A DNA stretch of 64,000 nucleotides from CBFHMJ01 sp965656875 (GTDB lineage Bacteria > Pseudomonadota > Gammaproteobacteria > Enterobacterales > Alteromonadaceae). Made by a program: the position numbers and the translations under genes. The stretch lies in NCBI GenBank assembly GCA_965656875.1, contig CBFHMJ010000003.1, positions 124,001-188,000 of the forward strand. The letters run 5' to 3'. The notes beneath the pieces were generated by a model. The model was not told the origin of the DNA, made no database searches, and was given only the letters and a program-made list of their open reading frames with translations. Of this stretch, positions 43,670 through 53,064 are shown piece after piece (position 1 is the first letter of the stretch; every line of letters starts with the position of its first letter).

Positions 43670-43676
43670 CTCTGGT
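43630..43676 (+). repeat. Dispersed repeat, copy 2
   Basis: 47 bases matching 40747-40794, lying between the regulator and deaminase-fold genes. In this copy the repeat's right part is one arm of the 15-bp inverted repeat. Confidence 0.75.
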
Positions 43677-43764
43677 AACGCTTTTCATTATTCTTTTCTT
43701 ATATTCATACTGGTACATATTTTGCGCTGCTGTCTGTTCTGTTTAATGAACAGGAGAATTAACT

Positions 43765-44907
43765 ATGTATGAAACAGGCACGGCAAAGTCCCGGGGGTAC
43801 TACCACAAAAAAGTAGGCAGTACGCCGATGACAACAACAGCGCCAAAGACGGGAGATGTACATAACAACGAGTCAGCGTTAGATTCGATAACATCTGACA
43901 AGTACACGGTTCACGGCACTAACATCGATCAAACCCGGGAGCAGTTTCGTGGCTATGGCCGGGTTGCTCAGGTACTACGATGGGTATCATCTGGTGCGCT
44001 GGAGCACAGTCCGGGGGGGAATCAGAAGTTTACAGAAGTTCAGGCCGGGTTCGTGGGGCGATCCCTGATTGTTGGTTCGAATGCCAATAAGCCGAATGAC
44101 AGTAGTGCCAGTATTTCGGCTGCGATTAAAACAGCGTTAACGACTGATCCGGGCTATAACGCCAGCGCTTCAGTTACAGACGAATCATCTCGAATTGGTC
44201 AGCAGAAACGACGGCATATTGCGCAATTACAAGAGTTCGTTGGTAATGAGGACTTCTTTAATGCATTTGTGCAGCAGTCAGTGTCTGAAGCTCATCCTAA
44301 TCGTCGTAAAGCAGTGGCTCGGCAATTATCCGGGATTCGTCAGTCGTTAATGGATCTGCAAAGTGACAAGAAAGATGGCTACAAAGTCATTGATACCAAC
44401 TATCAAGGATCGGTCAATAAGTCGCCGAACTATCATGCTGAACAACGGGTGCTGGATTATGCGATTGAACATCATGATGCTTTGATGGATGAAGTTGCGA
44501 TGTCCAAGAGTATTGATAAGAGTCGCATTCACAAAATGCGTATGGTGGTTTCTGGCACTAAACCGCCGTGTCATCGTTGTCGAACGACGGAAGATCAGCG
44601 GGGAATGACGAACACCAGTGAACAATCGAAGTTAAAAACCTATCGCTTTGAGTTGGAATCCGGGCCTATGTTTGGCGCTGGCGGTAATGGTGCATTCTAT
44701 TCGCGTCATACTGATGTTCAGGATAAAACGCATACAGCACTGGATGCTCAGTTGAAAGGTGGTGGTGACCGAACCAAATATCAGGAACCGATCATGTCCA
44801 CTGGAAGCGGTTTCGCCAGGGCGCGGCGGGATTCTGTACATGAAATGGTGGCTTACACACCGAAAAACTCGACGACATCAGTGACAAAAAACGTTGGCAG
44901 ACGGTGA
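43765..44907 (+). CDS. Stand-alone deaminase-fold protein (toxin-like)
   Basis: 380 residues with AGGAG before the ATG. The C-terminal half has the zinc signature of the cytidine-deaminase-like superfamily: His224-Ala-Glu226 (NYHAEQRVLDYA) and, 43 residues after Glu226, Cys269-x2-Cys272 in KPPCHRCR. These three ligands plus the Glu proton shuttle define the catalytic site. Sequence around them resembles bacterial polymorphic-toxin deaminases more than metabolic ones. The first 200 residues are not recognised, and no signal peptide, RHS or secretion domain is seen. Possible roles: secreted effector, nucleic-acid or nucleotide deaminase, or anti-phage enzyme. No immunity gene is evident next to it. 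Confidence 0.7.
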   Translation: MYETGTAKSRGYYHKKVGSTPMTTTAPKTGDVHNNESALDSITSDKYTVHGTNIDQTREQFRGYGRVAQVLRWVSSGALEHSPGGNQKFTEVQAGFVGRSLIVGSNANKPNDSSASISAAIKTALTTDPGYNASASVTDESSRIGQQKRRHIAQLQEFVGNEDFFNAFVQQSVSEAHPNRRKAVARQLSGIRQSLMDLQSDKKDGYKVIDTNYQGSVNKSPNYHAEQRVLDYAIEHHDALMDEVAMSKSIDKSRIHKMRMVVSGTKPPCHRCRTTEDQRGMTNTSEQSKLKTYRFELESGPMFGAGGNGAFYSRHTDVQDKTHTALDAQLKGGGDRTKYQEPIMSTGSGFARARRDSVHEMVAYTPKNSTTSVTKNVGRR

Positions 44908-44980
44908 TCAAATCGGGATCAACATCATCGTAGCTTTGCTAAAGAACAACCGTTCATGGGGTGAGCGATGATGATGTTGA

Positions 44981-45026
44981 AACCTGACCCGGGCGTTTGA
45001 AACATCTGCCGAACGTCAGGTTTTAG
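44981..45026 (+). terminator. Possible terminator after the deaminase-fold gene
   Basis: AACCTGAC and GTCAGGTT pair across 26 bases, with inner GC-rich pairing, and are followed by TTAG. Just before it, TCAACATCATC (44919-44929) and GATGATGTTGA (44970-44980) make another inverted repeat. Confidence 0.45.
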
Positions 45027-45031
45027 TGACA

Positions 45032-46405
45032 TCAGGTAAATGGATAGCGAAGGAACATGACAATTTTTTCCCACAGATCCGGTTCGATCATGGCTTGTAC
45101 TGATTGTCGATTAATCTGTTGACCGTTCTTCACAATATAAGAAATAGTCAGGGTGTTTTTTATATCGTCAATTGGTGATCGTTCTGTCACCACAAAGTTT
45201 GCTTTTTGTCCTTTGGCAACAGACCAGTTCAGTCCGAGAATTCTGTGAGCATCTGTTGAAGCCGCAGCCAGTATAGTCCAGTTATCGATGCCTGCTTCTG
45301 ACAGGTGTTGTAATTCGCGATGAAAACTAAAGCCGTGAAAAGTTGCCAGATTGCCTGAATCAGTACCGACCAAAAACGGCACCTGATGATCCGCCAGTGT
45401 TTTGATCGCCTGATCAATATGTTTTTCCGTTTGCAGTTGTTCGTGCTTGTTCAACCATTGTTGTAACCGGGCTGCATTGCTTAAGTCGGCTTGATAATTC
45501 TCCAGTAAATCCGCGGTGGTCACTGCTCTTAGCAATGGTTGATAAAAATAATCCGGTGTGCGTCGAATATAGAGCAATTCTGTATGGACGGTCAGAGTTG
45601 GAATAATGATGGTGCCGTGTCGTTGCATTAATGCCGGTATATCGTCAGGCATTGGCGACATAGGAATATGAGTAATCATGTCGGCTCCTGCGGAAATCGC
45701 ATCTCGAACGTCATCCCAGTTACCAATATGAACAATGGTTTTCAGTGATAGTTGTTGTGCTTGTTGAATGAAAGCAGTCAGTGTTGCATTGTCGATGGTT
45801 GGTAGAACCCGACGATGTTCATCACCGTGGTCATAAACAACTTTAACGACGTCAGGACTTTTAGCTGCAAGGTCGATGAGTTGCTGTTTTGCCTGCTCTG
45901 GCGTATCAATTACCCGGGTTTTTGTATCGTATTCTGCGCAATGTCCACCCGTCGCGGTGAAACAGGGGCCAGCGGCAAACAATTTTGCTTCTTCGTTGCT
46001 CTGCTGTTGGCGGTAATTCAGTACTTCATCTTCATTGTCGAACAGGTCCAGTATTGCCAGAACGCCTGAATACAACTGCGCTTTTGCCATGCCTTTTGTG
46101 CCTGTCCACATATAATCGTTGGGTCCGGCATTGCCCCAGGCATGAACATGCATATCGACAAATCCCGGCATGACAAATTGATGCTGAAGATTAATCTGTT
46201 GTGCTGGTGGAATATGGTCGGGTATTGCTTCGTACAATGCGGTGATCGTGTCGCCTTCAACTTCAATATGGCGCGACTGGATCGTGCGATTGTCGGGATC
46301 GATAACACGAGCATTGGTGTACAAGGTCGCGGCACTCAGCGAGCTGCTTGCTAACAGCAGTAATACACTGGTGGTCAATTGTTTTCTTAATGGCATATTC
46401 ATCAT
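45032..46405 (-). CDS. Exported imidazolonepropionase-like amidohydrolase
   Basis: 457 residues with a signal peptide (LTTSVLLLLASSSLSAA). The full metal site is present: PGFVDMHVHAWG (HxH), VKVVYDHGDEHR, TIVHIGNWD, ADMITHIPM and the late LVGTDSGN Asp. It should be an active periplasmic amidohydrolase of the prolidase/imidazolonepropionase-like group acting on an unknown cyclic or peptide-like substrate. Three ATGs lie close together at the start (MMNM); AGGA best fits the second one. It ends close to the 3' end of the deaminase-fold gene and is convergent with it. Confidence 0.9.
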   Translation of the reverse strand: MMNMPLRKQLTTSVLLLLASSSLSAATLYTNARVIDPDNRTIQSRHIEVEGDTITALYEAIPDHIPPAQQINLQHQFVMPGFVDMHVHAWGNAGPNDYMWTGTKGMAKAQLYSGVLAILDLFDNEDEVLNYRQQQSNEEAKLFAAGPCFTATGGHCAEYDTKTRVIDTPEQAKQQLIDLAAKSPDVVKVVYDHGDEHRRVLPTIDNATLTAFIQQAQQLSLKTIVHIGNWDDVRDAISAGADMITHIPMSPMPDDIPALMQRHGTIIIPTLTVHTELLYIRRTPDYFYQPLLRAVTTADLLENYQADLSNAARLQQWLNKHEQLQTEKHIDQAIKTLADHQVPFLVGTDSGNLATFHGFSFHRELQHLSEAGIDNWTILAAASTDAHRILGLNWSVAKGQKANFVVTERSPIDDIKNTLTISYIVKNGQQINRQSVQAMIEPDLWEKIVMFLRYPFT

Positions 46406-46498
46406 AGTTCCTGATGGTTTTCAGTGAATCGGAGACGCACAAAGCCCTACACCGTTGTGCATGTTTTTCAATATTGGGTTTGGGTTGTTAAGTGGCTG

Positions 46499-47320
46499 CT
46501 ACAGCTTCAATGCTTGCCGGAGTTTCTGGCTCCCGGTGCGGCTGGTTGTGATGTGGCCGACGGCTTCTCCCAGCGCATCAATAAATGCAGGCTTAAGTAA
46601 AATCAGGTAGTTACCGTTAAACCAGCGTTGTAATTCATCAATATGATTGAGGTTGATGATTGTGCCACGATGCACGCGAATGTATGGGGCGGGCAGGCTG
46701 GATTCCAGTTGCTCCAGCGTTTGTTCTATTGGAAAACTGCCTCGCAGTGTGTGCGCCAGGGTTTCGCCATCGCTGGTGGTGAATACAGCAATGTCAGCCA
46801 GGTTTAATACTCGCACACGTTCACCTTGCTTTGAGCAAATAACCGAGGCAGCCGTGATCGAATTCATGGTATCTGGACTGGCGCTTGCTGAAATCTTTGT
46901 TTCCGTTGTACGAGCATTGGTTGATGTTGCAGACAGAGACGTGTGGGTGCGGGCCAGCGCCTGTTTCAGTCGGTCGAGACTATATGGTTTGAGTAAGTAA
47001 TCAATTGCCGCTTTCTCAAAGGCCTGAATAGCAAACTGGTCATACGCAGTGGAAAAGATGATTTGGCAATGGTGATGTAAAACATCCAGAACATCCAGGC
47101 CAGATAATTCAGGCATATTGATATCAAGCAAGGCGATGTCTGGTTTTAACTGATGAATCAGATCAACAGCCTGGGCACCATCTTCGGCTTCACCAATGAT
47201 GGTAAAGCCATCGCATAAGCTAAGTTGACGTTTCAGTTTATCCCTGGCTGGTTTTTCGTCGTCAGCGATCACCAGGGTTAGTGTTGTCTGGTGATCGTTA
47301 GCGGATGGCGTCATTGTCAT
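46499..47320 (-). CDS. LytTR-type response regulator
   Basis: 273 residues: receiver domain (about 14-130) with acidic pair DDE, phospho-acceptor Asp66 in ALLDINMPE and the Lys in YLLKPYS, then a LytTR DNA-binding domain (about 165-270, VRVLNLADIAVFTTSDGETLAHTLRG, IRVHRGTIINLNHIDELQRWFNGNY). It is the partner of the kinase gene directly upstream, 17 bases away. GAGG precedes the ATG. Confidence 0.95.
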   Translation of the reverse strand: MTMTPSANDHQTTLTLVIADDEKPARDKLKRQLSLCDGFTIIGEAEDGAQAVDLIHQLKPDIALLDINMPELSGLDVLDVLHHHCQIIFSTAYDQFAIQAFEKAAIDYLLKPYSLDRLKQALARTHTSLSATSTNARTTETKISASASPDTMNSITAASVICSKQGERVRVLNLADIAVFTTSDGETLAHTLRGSFPIEQTLEQLESSLPAPYIRVHRGTIINLNHIDELQRWFNGNYLILLKPAFIDALGEAVGHITTSRTGSQKLRQALKL

Positions 47321-47337
47321 ATCAAAAAACCTCGTGC

Positions 47338-48438
47338 TTACCGTTTTGCTGTTGTTGAGTCTGAAGTTGTTATTGAATCAGGTGTTGTTGTCTTTCCCTG
47401 GCGACTGGCTCGAATTTGTATGGTGCAGCAAGCGCCAGGGAAACGGTCACACGAATGATTACTGAGTTGTAATGAACCACCCGGCACCAGTGCCATACGT
47501 TGCTTACAGATTGCCAGACCGTGTCCGTTGGTACTGCTGATATTTTTGTCGAACACAGGTAAAGCGGCCATGTGTAATACTGAATCGGGAAAACCAGGTC
47601 CATTATCCATGACACGAATAGTCAGATTACGATTATTGTCAGTCGTTGCTGTAATCGCGAGTGCGAGAGACTTTCCTTTAGCATGCTTAATACAATTTTC
47701 TACCAGTGGCTGAATGATTAATGCTGGCACCCGCGTGTCGGTGTCAGATTGCTCCGTGGATATCTCAACCTGAAGCGCATCGCCAAACCGGGCTTGTTCA
47801 ATCGCCAGATATTGTTGAATGACGTCCAGTTCTCTTGCCAGCGTCACCTGGTCATTTTCACTGTGATCCAGTGAATAGCGAAGTATGTCTGCCAGTTGAT
47901 GAATGACTTGCTCGGCTTGCTCCGGCTTGTCATAGACAAAAGCTGAGATCGTATTCAGGCTGTTAAACATGAAGTGTGGGTTGAGTTGACTGCGCAAGGC
48001 TTGTAACTGTGCTTGTTGCCGCAGCTCACGTTCGAGGCGTAGTTGATGAGCAATCGACCAGATACGATACAAGGTATAGAAAAATGTTCCCCACAAAAAA
48101 GCCGACATGCCCCGATCAAACACTGATAAGTGGTAACCGATGAACAGACTGCTCAATCCTTCAGCGACCAGATTCATTCCAACAAACATTAGTAATAGAT
48201 ACGTCGATAAGTCACGCCAGATATTCGTCGTTTGCCAGCCAGGTACGTGCTGTTTTAACTGATAAAAGATAATGGCAGGTCCATGATAAAAGGCCGTTAA
48301 CCAAAGTAGGGCAGATAGCAGCACTTTGTTGTCTGTGACCGCCCCACGGCTATACCAGTCCTGAAGGGCTGGAATCATGTAAAAGCAACTCAGTGCGCAG
48401 ATGGCGATAATCTGTTCTTTTTTTGTGAGTTTATTCAA
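47338..48438 (-). CDS. LytS/YehU-like sensor histidine kinase
   Basis: 366 residues with four membrane helices in the first 130, then the His_kinase domain with phospho-acceptor His155 in LRSQLNPHFMFNSLN and an HATPase domain (PLVENCIKHAKGKS, MDNGPGFPDSV). It forms a two-component system with the LytTR regulator that follows. The only upstream in-frame start is TTG 48438, without a strong ribosome site. The membrane part does not match a named sensor domain. Confidence 0.92.
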   Translation of the reverse strand: MNKLTKKEQIIAICALSCFYMIPALQDWYSRGAVTDNKVLLSALLWLTAFYHGPAIIFYQLKQHVPGWQTTNIWRDLSTYLLLMFVGMNLVAEGLSSLFIGYHLSVFDRGMSAFLWGTFFYTLYRIWSIAHQLRLERELRQQAQLQALRSQLNPHFMFNSLNTISAFVYDKPEQAEQVIHQLADILRYSLDHSENDQVTLARELDVIQQYLAIEQARFGDALQVEISTEQSDTDTRVPALIIQPLVENCIKHAKGKSLALAITATTDNNRNLTIRVMDNGPGFPDSVLHMAALPVFDKNISSTNGHGLAICKQRMALVPGGSLQLSNHSCDRFPGACCTIQIRASRQGKTTTPDSITTSDSTTAKR

Positions 48439-48709
48439 GGCGTTAGTTATTACTTTTCAATCGTGGCATTACTTTACCTTAGTGAGATTCCAATCAGACA
48501 ATCTTATTTATCAGTGACCGCTATTTCAATCTGAACGACAAATTTTCCCGGTTGAATAACTCAGCCTGAAAACATCATTATCAACGGCATATCCCTCTGA
48601 CAAATGCCAGACTTTACCTATCTTTACATTGCTAAGCGTTACTTGACGCATGCGTTGCTATGCTACGACGCATCACGAAATCCACAGAGAACACTGGAGA
48701 AAATTGTTT

Positions 48710-49123
48710 ATGAAAAACCTGATGAAATCTCTGCTATTAACGTTGATATTGGCGTTAACCACTTCAGGCGTTATGGCTGAAACGGGTCAGCAGGACTTTT
48801 TAGCCCAAATGGAAAAAACGAGAGCGCGTTTGCAATTGACAGATGAACAGGTTGAACAAATAACACCTGTGATGGAAAACCATTTGGAGCAGACTCAGAT
48901 TATTCTCAGTAAATACGGTATTGATCTCGATAATCGTGGACAAGGTGAACGGAAAAAACTGGGATTGTCCAAGGCTCGACAGTTGGGTAAAGAACTTAAA
49001 ACGTTACGTGCAAAAACGACTGACGAACTGAGTCAATATTTGACGGATAAACAGATGGCAACCTGGCAAGAGATCCAGCAGGAGCGTCGTCAGCAGATTC
49101 GTGATCGGATAAAAAATCGTTAG
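48710..49123 (+). CDS. Spy/CpxP-like periplasmic helical protein
   Basis: 137 residues from ATG 48710 (GGAGA upstream); the longer reading from 48650 precedes the signal peptide MKNLMKSLLLTLILALTTSGVMA without support. The mature part is nearly all helix with repeated LTDEQ elements (RLQLTDEQVEQITPVMENHLEQ, YLTDKQMATWQEIQQERRQQ), as in Spy/LTXXQ proteins that act as periplasmic chaperones or metal-stress sensors. It is divergent from the two-component genes and could be one of their targets. Confidence 0.75.
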   Translation: MKNLMKSLLLTLILALTTSGVMAETGQQDFLAQMEKTRARLQLTDEQVEQITPVMENHLEQTQIILSKYGIDLDNRGQGERKKLGLSKARQLGKELKTLRAKTTDELSQYLTDKQMATWQEIQQERRQQIRDRIKNR

Positions 49124-49220
49124 GTTCGACAGACTTTCGACTAATTTCACAAAATAGAGTTCTGCAACTGCAAGTTTGAAACATCGGAGACAAGGATGTC
49201 CTACAAACGGATGTTTCGTT

Positions 49221-49259
49221 GACGGTAATGTTCTCCCAAGACATTACCGTCCTTTTTTT
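49221..49259 (+). terminator. Terminator after the Spy-like gene
   Basis: GACGGTAATGT, a 9-base loop and ACATTACCGTC followed by seven T. Confidence 0.9.
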
Positions 49260-49264
49260 GATAT

Positions 49265-50062
49265 TTACTCATCTTCAATAAATTCCTTTTTGGCCCCTTT
49301 TACCATCAGATGTTGGTAAAACGCTGGTAGCAAGGTACTTAACCACCAGGCAATAACTGACACTTTGCCCAGTCGCAACAGCGGTTTTCGTTTAATCATG
49401 GCCAGAATTATTTTGCTGGCGGCAAATTCAGGACTAAGTTCATCTCCACCAGTACTTTTTTTGTTTGCGCCTGGTGATGAGATGCCGTTATTGACCTGAG
49501 CATTCAGTTCGGGTCTTGAACGAATGAAGGAAGGCGAAACGATCAATACCGACACATTATCGTCGGCCAGTTCGCTACGCAGTGAACGAAAGAAACCTTC
49601 CAGCGCATGTTTACTGGCGGCATAAGCGCTTCGTCCGTATAACGGTGCGAATCCGGCGACACTGGAAATAGCGACTATCTGGCCGCGTTGTTGTTTCAGG
49701 TGAGGCAGGCAGAATCGGGTCAGTTCGACGCTGGCAGTGAAATTGACTTGCATGATGGTGTCAAAGAGTTGTTCGCTGGTGTTCTCAAAGCGGCTCATAT
49801 GAGTAATGCCAGCGTTATTAATCAGGCCATCAATTTGTCCAAACCGTTGATGAACTTGTTGAACCGCTTGTTCAAGCTTTGACGTTTGGGTGATATCCAG
49901 AGCAATTGATAACAAGTTCTCGTGTTCGGGTAAGGTGGAAACGTTTAAATCAAAGGCCGCAACCTTGACGTGCAGCGTCAGTAATTGCCGAATTAACTCA
50001 CGGCCCAGGCCACCAGCGCCGCCGGTGATAATAATGGTTTTACCGGTTAGCGGGTGCGGCAT
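49265..50062 (-). CDS. Short-chain dehydrogenase/reductase (last gene of the five-gene operon)
   Basis: 265 residues of the classical SDR family: TGGAGGLGRELI nucleotide loop, NNAGITHM, catalytic SSVAGF Ser and YGRSAYAASKHALEG (Tyr and Lys). A C-terminal hydrophobic stretch (VSVIAWWLSTLLPAFYQHLM) may tether it to the membrane, as in lipid and steroid dehydrogenases. It overlaps the end of the MFS gene by 23 bases. A hydroxyl/keto interconversion on a lipophilic substrate is the simplest reading. Confidence 0.92.
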   Translation of the reverse strand: MPHPLTGKTIIITGGAGGLGRELIRQLLTLHVKVAAFDLNVSTLPEHENLLSIALDITQTSKLEQAVQQVHQRFGQIDGLINNAGITHMSRFENTSEQLFDTIMQVNFTASVELTRFCLPHLKQQRGQIVAISSVAGFAPLYGRSAYAASKHALEGFFRSLRSELADDNVSVLIVSPSFIRSRPELNAQVNNGISSPGANKKSTGGDELSPEFAASKIILAMIKRKPLLRLGKVSVIAWWLSTLLPAFYQHLMVKGAKKEFIEDE

Positions 50063-51248
50063 GATTCAGTGTCTCCAGTCGACGAATATCGGGTAACAAG
50101 AAAATGGCGAGTAGCGCAAAGGCGACGATAAGCATACCAATGGCCACCAGCGCCTGAACAGGGGTGAACCATTGTGCAATCATGCCCGTAAGCACGCCGC
50201 TGATGGCGGGAATGACCTGGCTAATCATGCTGTATATACTCATGATCCTGCCGCGAAAAGTTTCCGGTGCGCTGGCTTGCAGCCCGGCAACAATAAAGCT
50301 GATTGCAATCCCACCGCTCAGTGCAGCACCGATCAGGGTTAATACTGATAATCCGAGGCGTTGTTCCATCGCCAGCCAGCCAAGACCGGTTCCGGCAAAG
50401 ATGATGGTCATAATCATGGTTCGTCCGGCATGGAGCCTGGTTTTTAGTGCCATCGCCAGTAATCCACCAATGATCAGAGAAAAGGCGACCAGGCTCAGGT
50501 AATTGCCTTGTCCACCGGGGCTTAACTGGAGCTGTTGCTCGGCAATGGTTGGTAAAATAACCTGCATCGGACCCATCAACAAATAGGTGATAACAGCAAG
50601 CCATAACAGCGATCGCAATGTAGACGACTGGCGAACCACGTATAAACTATCGCGAATTTGTTGACGAATGCTGCCAGTACGATTGCCTTTAAACTCGAAG
50701 CTGAGTGGGAAAAGCAACAGGGTCGACAGAACAAATAACAACGTGGCACCGTAAAACACCGCATGCCAGCCAATCGATGTTTCAAGTTGTTTAACCAATA
50801 AAGGTGCCAGACCAAAACCTGACATGACCATAACGTTAAGCGCAATAGTTGCGCCGGTCATGGTTTGTGAATTGACATAATAAGGCAGTGTGGCGAATCG
50901 CGCCGGGGCGACAAATGACCAACCAACGCCTGAAAAAAAAGCGGCGATAAGTAGTAACGGTAATCGGCTGTTTTCCAGCGATAACGCCAGCATTAACAAT
51001 GTCAGACTAACCAGATAGCTGTTTTGAGCAATCAGAATTACCATGCGCGGTGAATAACGATCGCAATAGACGCCTGCCAGCCAACCCAGAATGATTGGAG
51101 GTCCAAAGCATAATCCATAACCCAGGCCTGCCAGTGCGTGGGAATCAAACCATTCGAGTGCCAGAAAGATAATGCTGTAGTTGACCATGTGTCCGGCAAT
51201 AAAGGCCAGTAAACATGAAAGTAAAAACGCATTGAGCGGTTTATTCAT
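50040..51248 (-). CDS. MFS transporter
   Basis: About 402 residues with twelve predicted helices and the loop GWLAGVYCDRYSPRMVIL between helices 2 and 3, the MFS signature. The start ATG 51248 overlaps the end of the propeller gene by 8 bases (ATGAATAA), showing coupled translation. It resembles enterobactin-exporter-type MFS members, so it may export a product as well as import a substrate. Confidence 0.9.
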   Translation of the reverse strand: MNKPLNAFLLSCLLAFIAGHMVNYSIIFLALEWFDSHALAGLGYGLCFGPPIILGWLAGVYCDRYSPRMVILIAQNSYLVSLTLLMLALSLENSRLPLLLIAAFFSGVGWSFVAPARFATLPYYVNSQTMTGATIALNVMVMSGFGLAPLLVKQLETSIGWHAVFYGATLLFVLSTLLLFPLSFEFKGNRTGSIRQQIRDSLYVVRQSSTLRSLLWLAVITYLLMGPMQVILPTIAEQQLQLSPGGQGNYLSLVAFSLIIGGLLAMALKTRLHAGRTMIMTIIFAGTGLGWLAMEQRLGLSVLTLIGAALSGGIAISFIVAGLQASAPETFRGRIMSIYSMISQVIPAISGVLTGMIAQWFTPVQALVAIGMLIVAFALLAIFLLPDIRRLETLNHAAPANR

Positions 51249-53064
51249 GAGCAACATCTGCCGTGGTGATTGGTTGAGTCGTGTTGGGTTTAAGCCTTAT
51301 CAACGTGGGTTGCGAATCTTCAATATGCCAGCTCGGGAAACTTGAATTTGAGGTGAAGACGGTGCCATCCGGTGCAATTTCTACATCTCGGGTGAAGGTG
51401 ACACGTTTTGGCATTGGATAGTGAGTCCAACGTTTTTCGTCGATGTGATAGCTGTACAGCGCATCGGAGGTATTGCCATTGACCCAGACAATATCCCGTT
51501 TTTTGTCCACATTGAGTGAGTAAGGGGTTTCACTGCCAACCGGCTTAACCGGGAGAGGAAAATTAGTGAATGTCTCGGTGAGGGGATCGAACTTTACGAT
51601 CATAGATTCAGGAAATGCTGCAATCCATAAATTGCCTTTGGAGTCCGTGCGTAAACGACGCGGGCCTTTAAACGGCGTTTCATAGAGGGTTATTTCGCGT
51701 GTTTTGGCATCGATTTTGCCGATTGAGTCTGCATGTAACCGGGCAAACCAGATATCCCCGTTTGGTGTGATATCGATGCCGTAAGGTAATGGAACGCCTG
51801 TCGATTGTTCATCAATAGAGAACCAGTTTGCCAGAGGTAAACCCCAGTCCATCAGTTTAAGAATGATGCCCATGCCCGACACTGTAAGACTCTCTCGTGT
51901 ACTCCGGTTGGGGAGGTCGTACAGAGTGAACTGCTGTGTCTCACGGTCGAACAAGGCAATCTGGTTAGATAGTGCCATAGTGAACCAGACATTATCCTGT
52001 TGATCAACCCGCACAGTGTGGGGGTAATAGCCTTCATCCATTTTATGATTGATAAAGGTTTTACTGACGGGATCGAACTCTACCAGTCGCTGCTGGTAAG
52101 AAGTAGTGATGAAAATATGCCCATCTACCGGAGATTCTGCGAATGAATGAATGCCGGAAAATGCTTCATGTTTTGGGAAGGAAATGAGGCGTTTACTCAT
52201 TAATCCACCATGTTTGTCATCGTCTTCACGTTTTAATTTGTAGACGATGTACTGGCCGGTTTTCGGATTGATTTCATACAAACGGTCTTGCAAGTTGTCA
52301 CCGACATACACCATGCCATTCGAGTGATAGAGCAAGTCGTGCATTTGCGAAAATGCATCGCCAACAGGCCATTCGGTAATGTGAGCGGAGTGCAGGTAAT
52401 CATTCCAGGGCGTGCCTGCCGGAATCAATGTTGGATTCTGATAGAGGCGGGTGTAATCCTCGGTTAGCAGCTTAGGTAGCTTTTCCTGAGCTTCGTCATG
52501 GAGCCTGGAGCCATAACCGACCATCCGATAGACAATATCTTGCCAGTTTTCTTCCGGACGAGGACGTCGGAAAAAGTGAGAACCCTGTTGATGGCAGAAT
52601 CCACATTGCATGACATAGTGTTTTTTCAGATCGTCATCATTCCCCAGATTCAATTCAGCCAACCAGGTATTTGCAGGGCGAGCCTCAGCACGTTTTAGTG
52701 GATCAATGATGGGCTGCATTTGTTTAACGACGGGCTGGTTGCCGGTTAGTTCAAAGGTAATATCGTGATAATCCGGCGCTCGAAGTCGAACGCGAACAGC
52801 CTGGTCGGTGTATTCAGTTAATACCGTTTTTCCGTGTTGATCGGTAAAACGGGTGAACGAAGCATCGGCGGTATTCAGCACTTTTTCTGGTGGATAACCA
52901 CCATCAGATGTGTTGAGCGTATGACCTGTGACCGGGGTTTGCATCACCATCACGGTTGCCATTGGTTTGCCTTTTTCGTCTATAACAGCAACAGAACGGT
53001 CCGCATAACTGAAAAATGAAAGACAGGCGAGTAAAGATGAAATGGTAATCGTTGTATGGTTCAT
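51241..53064 (-). CDS. Exported haem-binding Vgb-like beta-propeller protein
   Basis: 607 residues with a signal peptide (about 1-21). Order: an N-terminal carboxypeptidase-regulatory-like domain (SVAVIDEKGKPMATVMV), a c-type haem site Cys154-Gly-Phe-Cys157-His158 and a C-terminal propeller of repeated lactonase/Vgb blades (GDIWFARLHADSIGKID, GNLWIAAFPESMIVKFDP, DNVWFTMALSNQIALFD). Virginiamycin B lyase has such a propeller and opens lactones by elimination; joining it to a covalently bound haem suggests a periplasmic redox or lyase step. Start and stop overlap the neighbours, so it belongs to one operon. Confidence 0.87.
   Translation of the reverse strand: MNHTTITISSLLACLSFFSYADRSVAVIDEKGKPMATVMVMQTPVTGHTLNTSDGGYPPEKVLNTADASFTRFTDQHGKTVLTEYTDQAVRVRLRAPDYHDITFELTGNQPVVKQMQPIIDPLKRAEARPANTWLAELNLGNDDDLKKHYVMQCGFCHQQGSHFFRRPRPEENWQDIVYRMVGYGSRLHDEAQEKLPKLLTEDYTRLYQNPTLIPAGTPWNDYLHSAHITEWPVGDAFSQMHDLLYHSNGMVYVGDNLQDRLYEINPKTGQYIVYKLKREDDDKHGGLMSKRLISFPKHEAFSGIHSFAESPVDGHIFITTSYQQRLVEFDPVSKTFINHKMDEGYYPHTVRVDQQDNVWFTMALSNQIALFDRETQQFTLYDLPNRSTRESLTVSGMGIILKLMDWGLPLANWFSIDEQSTGVPLPYGIDITPNGDIWFARLHADSIGKIDAKTREITLYETPFKGPRRLRTDSKGNLWIAAFPESMIVKFDPLTETFTNFPLPVKPVGSETPYSLNVDKKRDIVWVNGNTSDALYSYHIDEKRWTHYPMPKRVTFTRDVEIAPDGTVFTSNSSFPSWHIEDSQPTLIRLKPNTTQPITTADVAHE

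Noticed and set aside
43598..43676. Integron attC-like site
   Set aside because: The core sites do not match GTTRRRY/RYYYAAC, and no integrase or cassette array is nearby.
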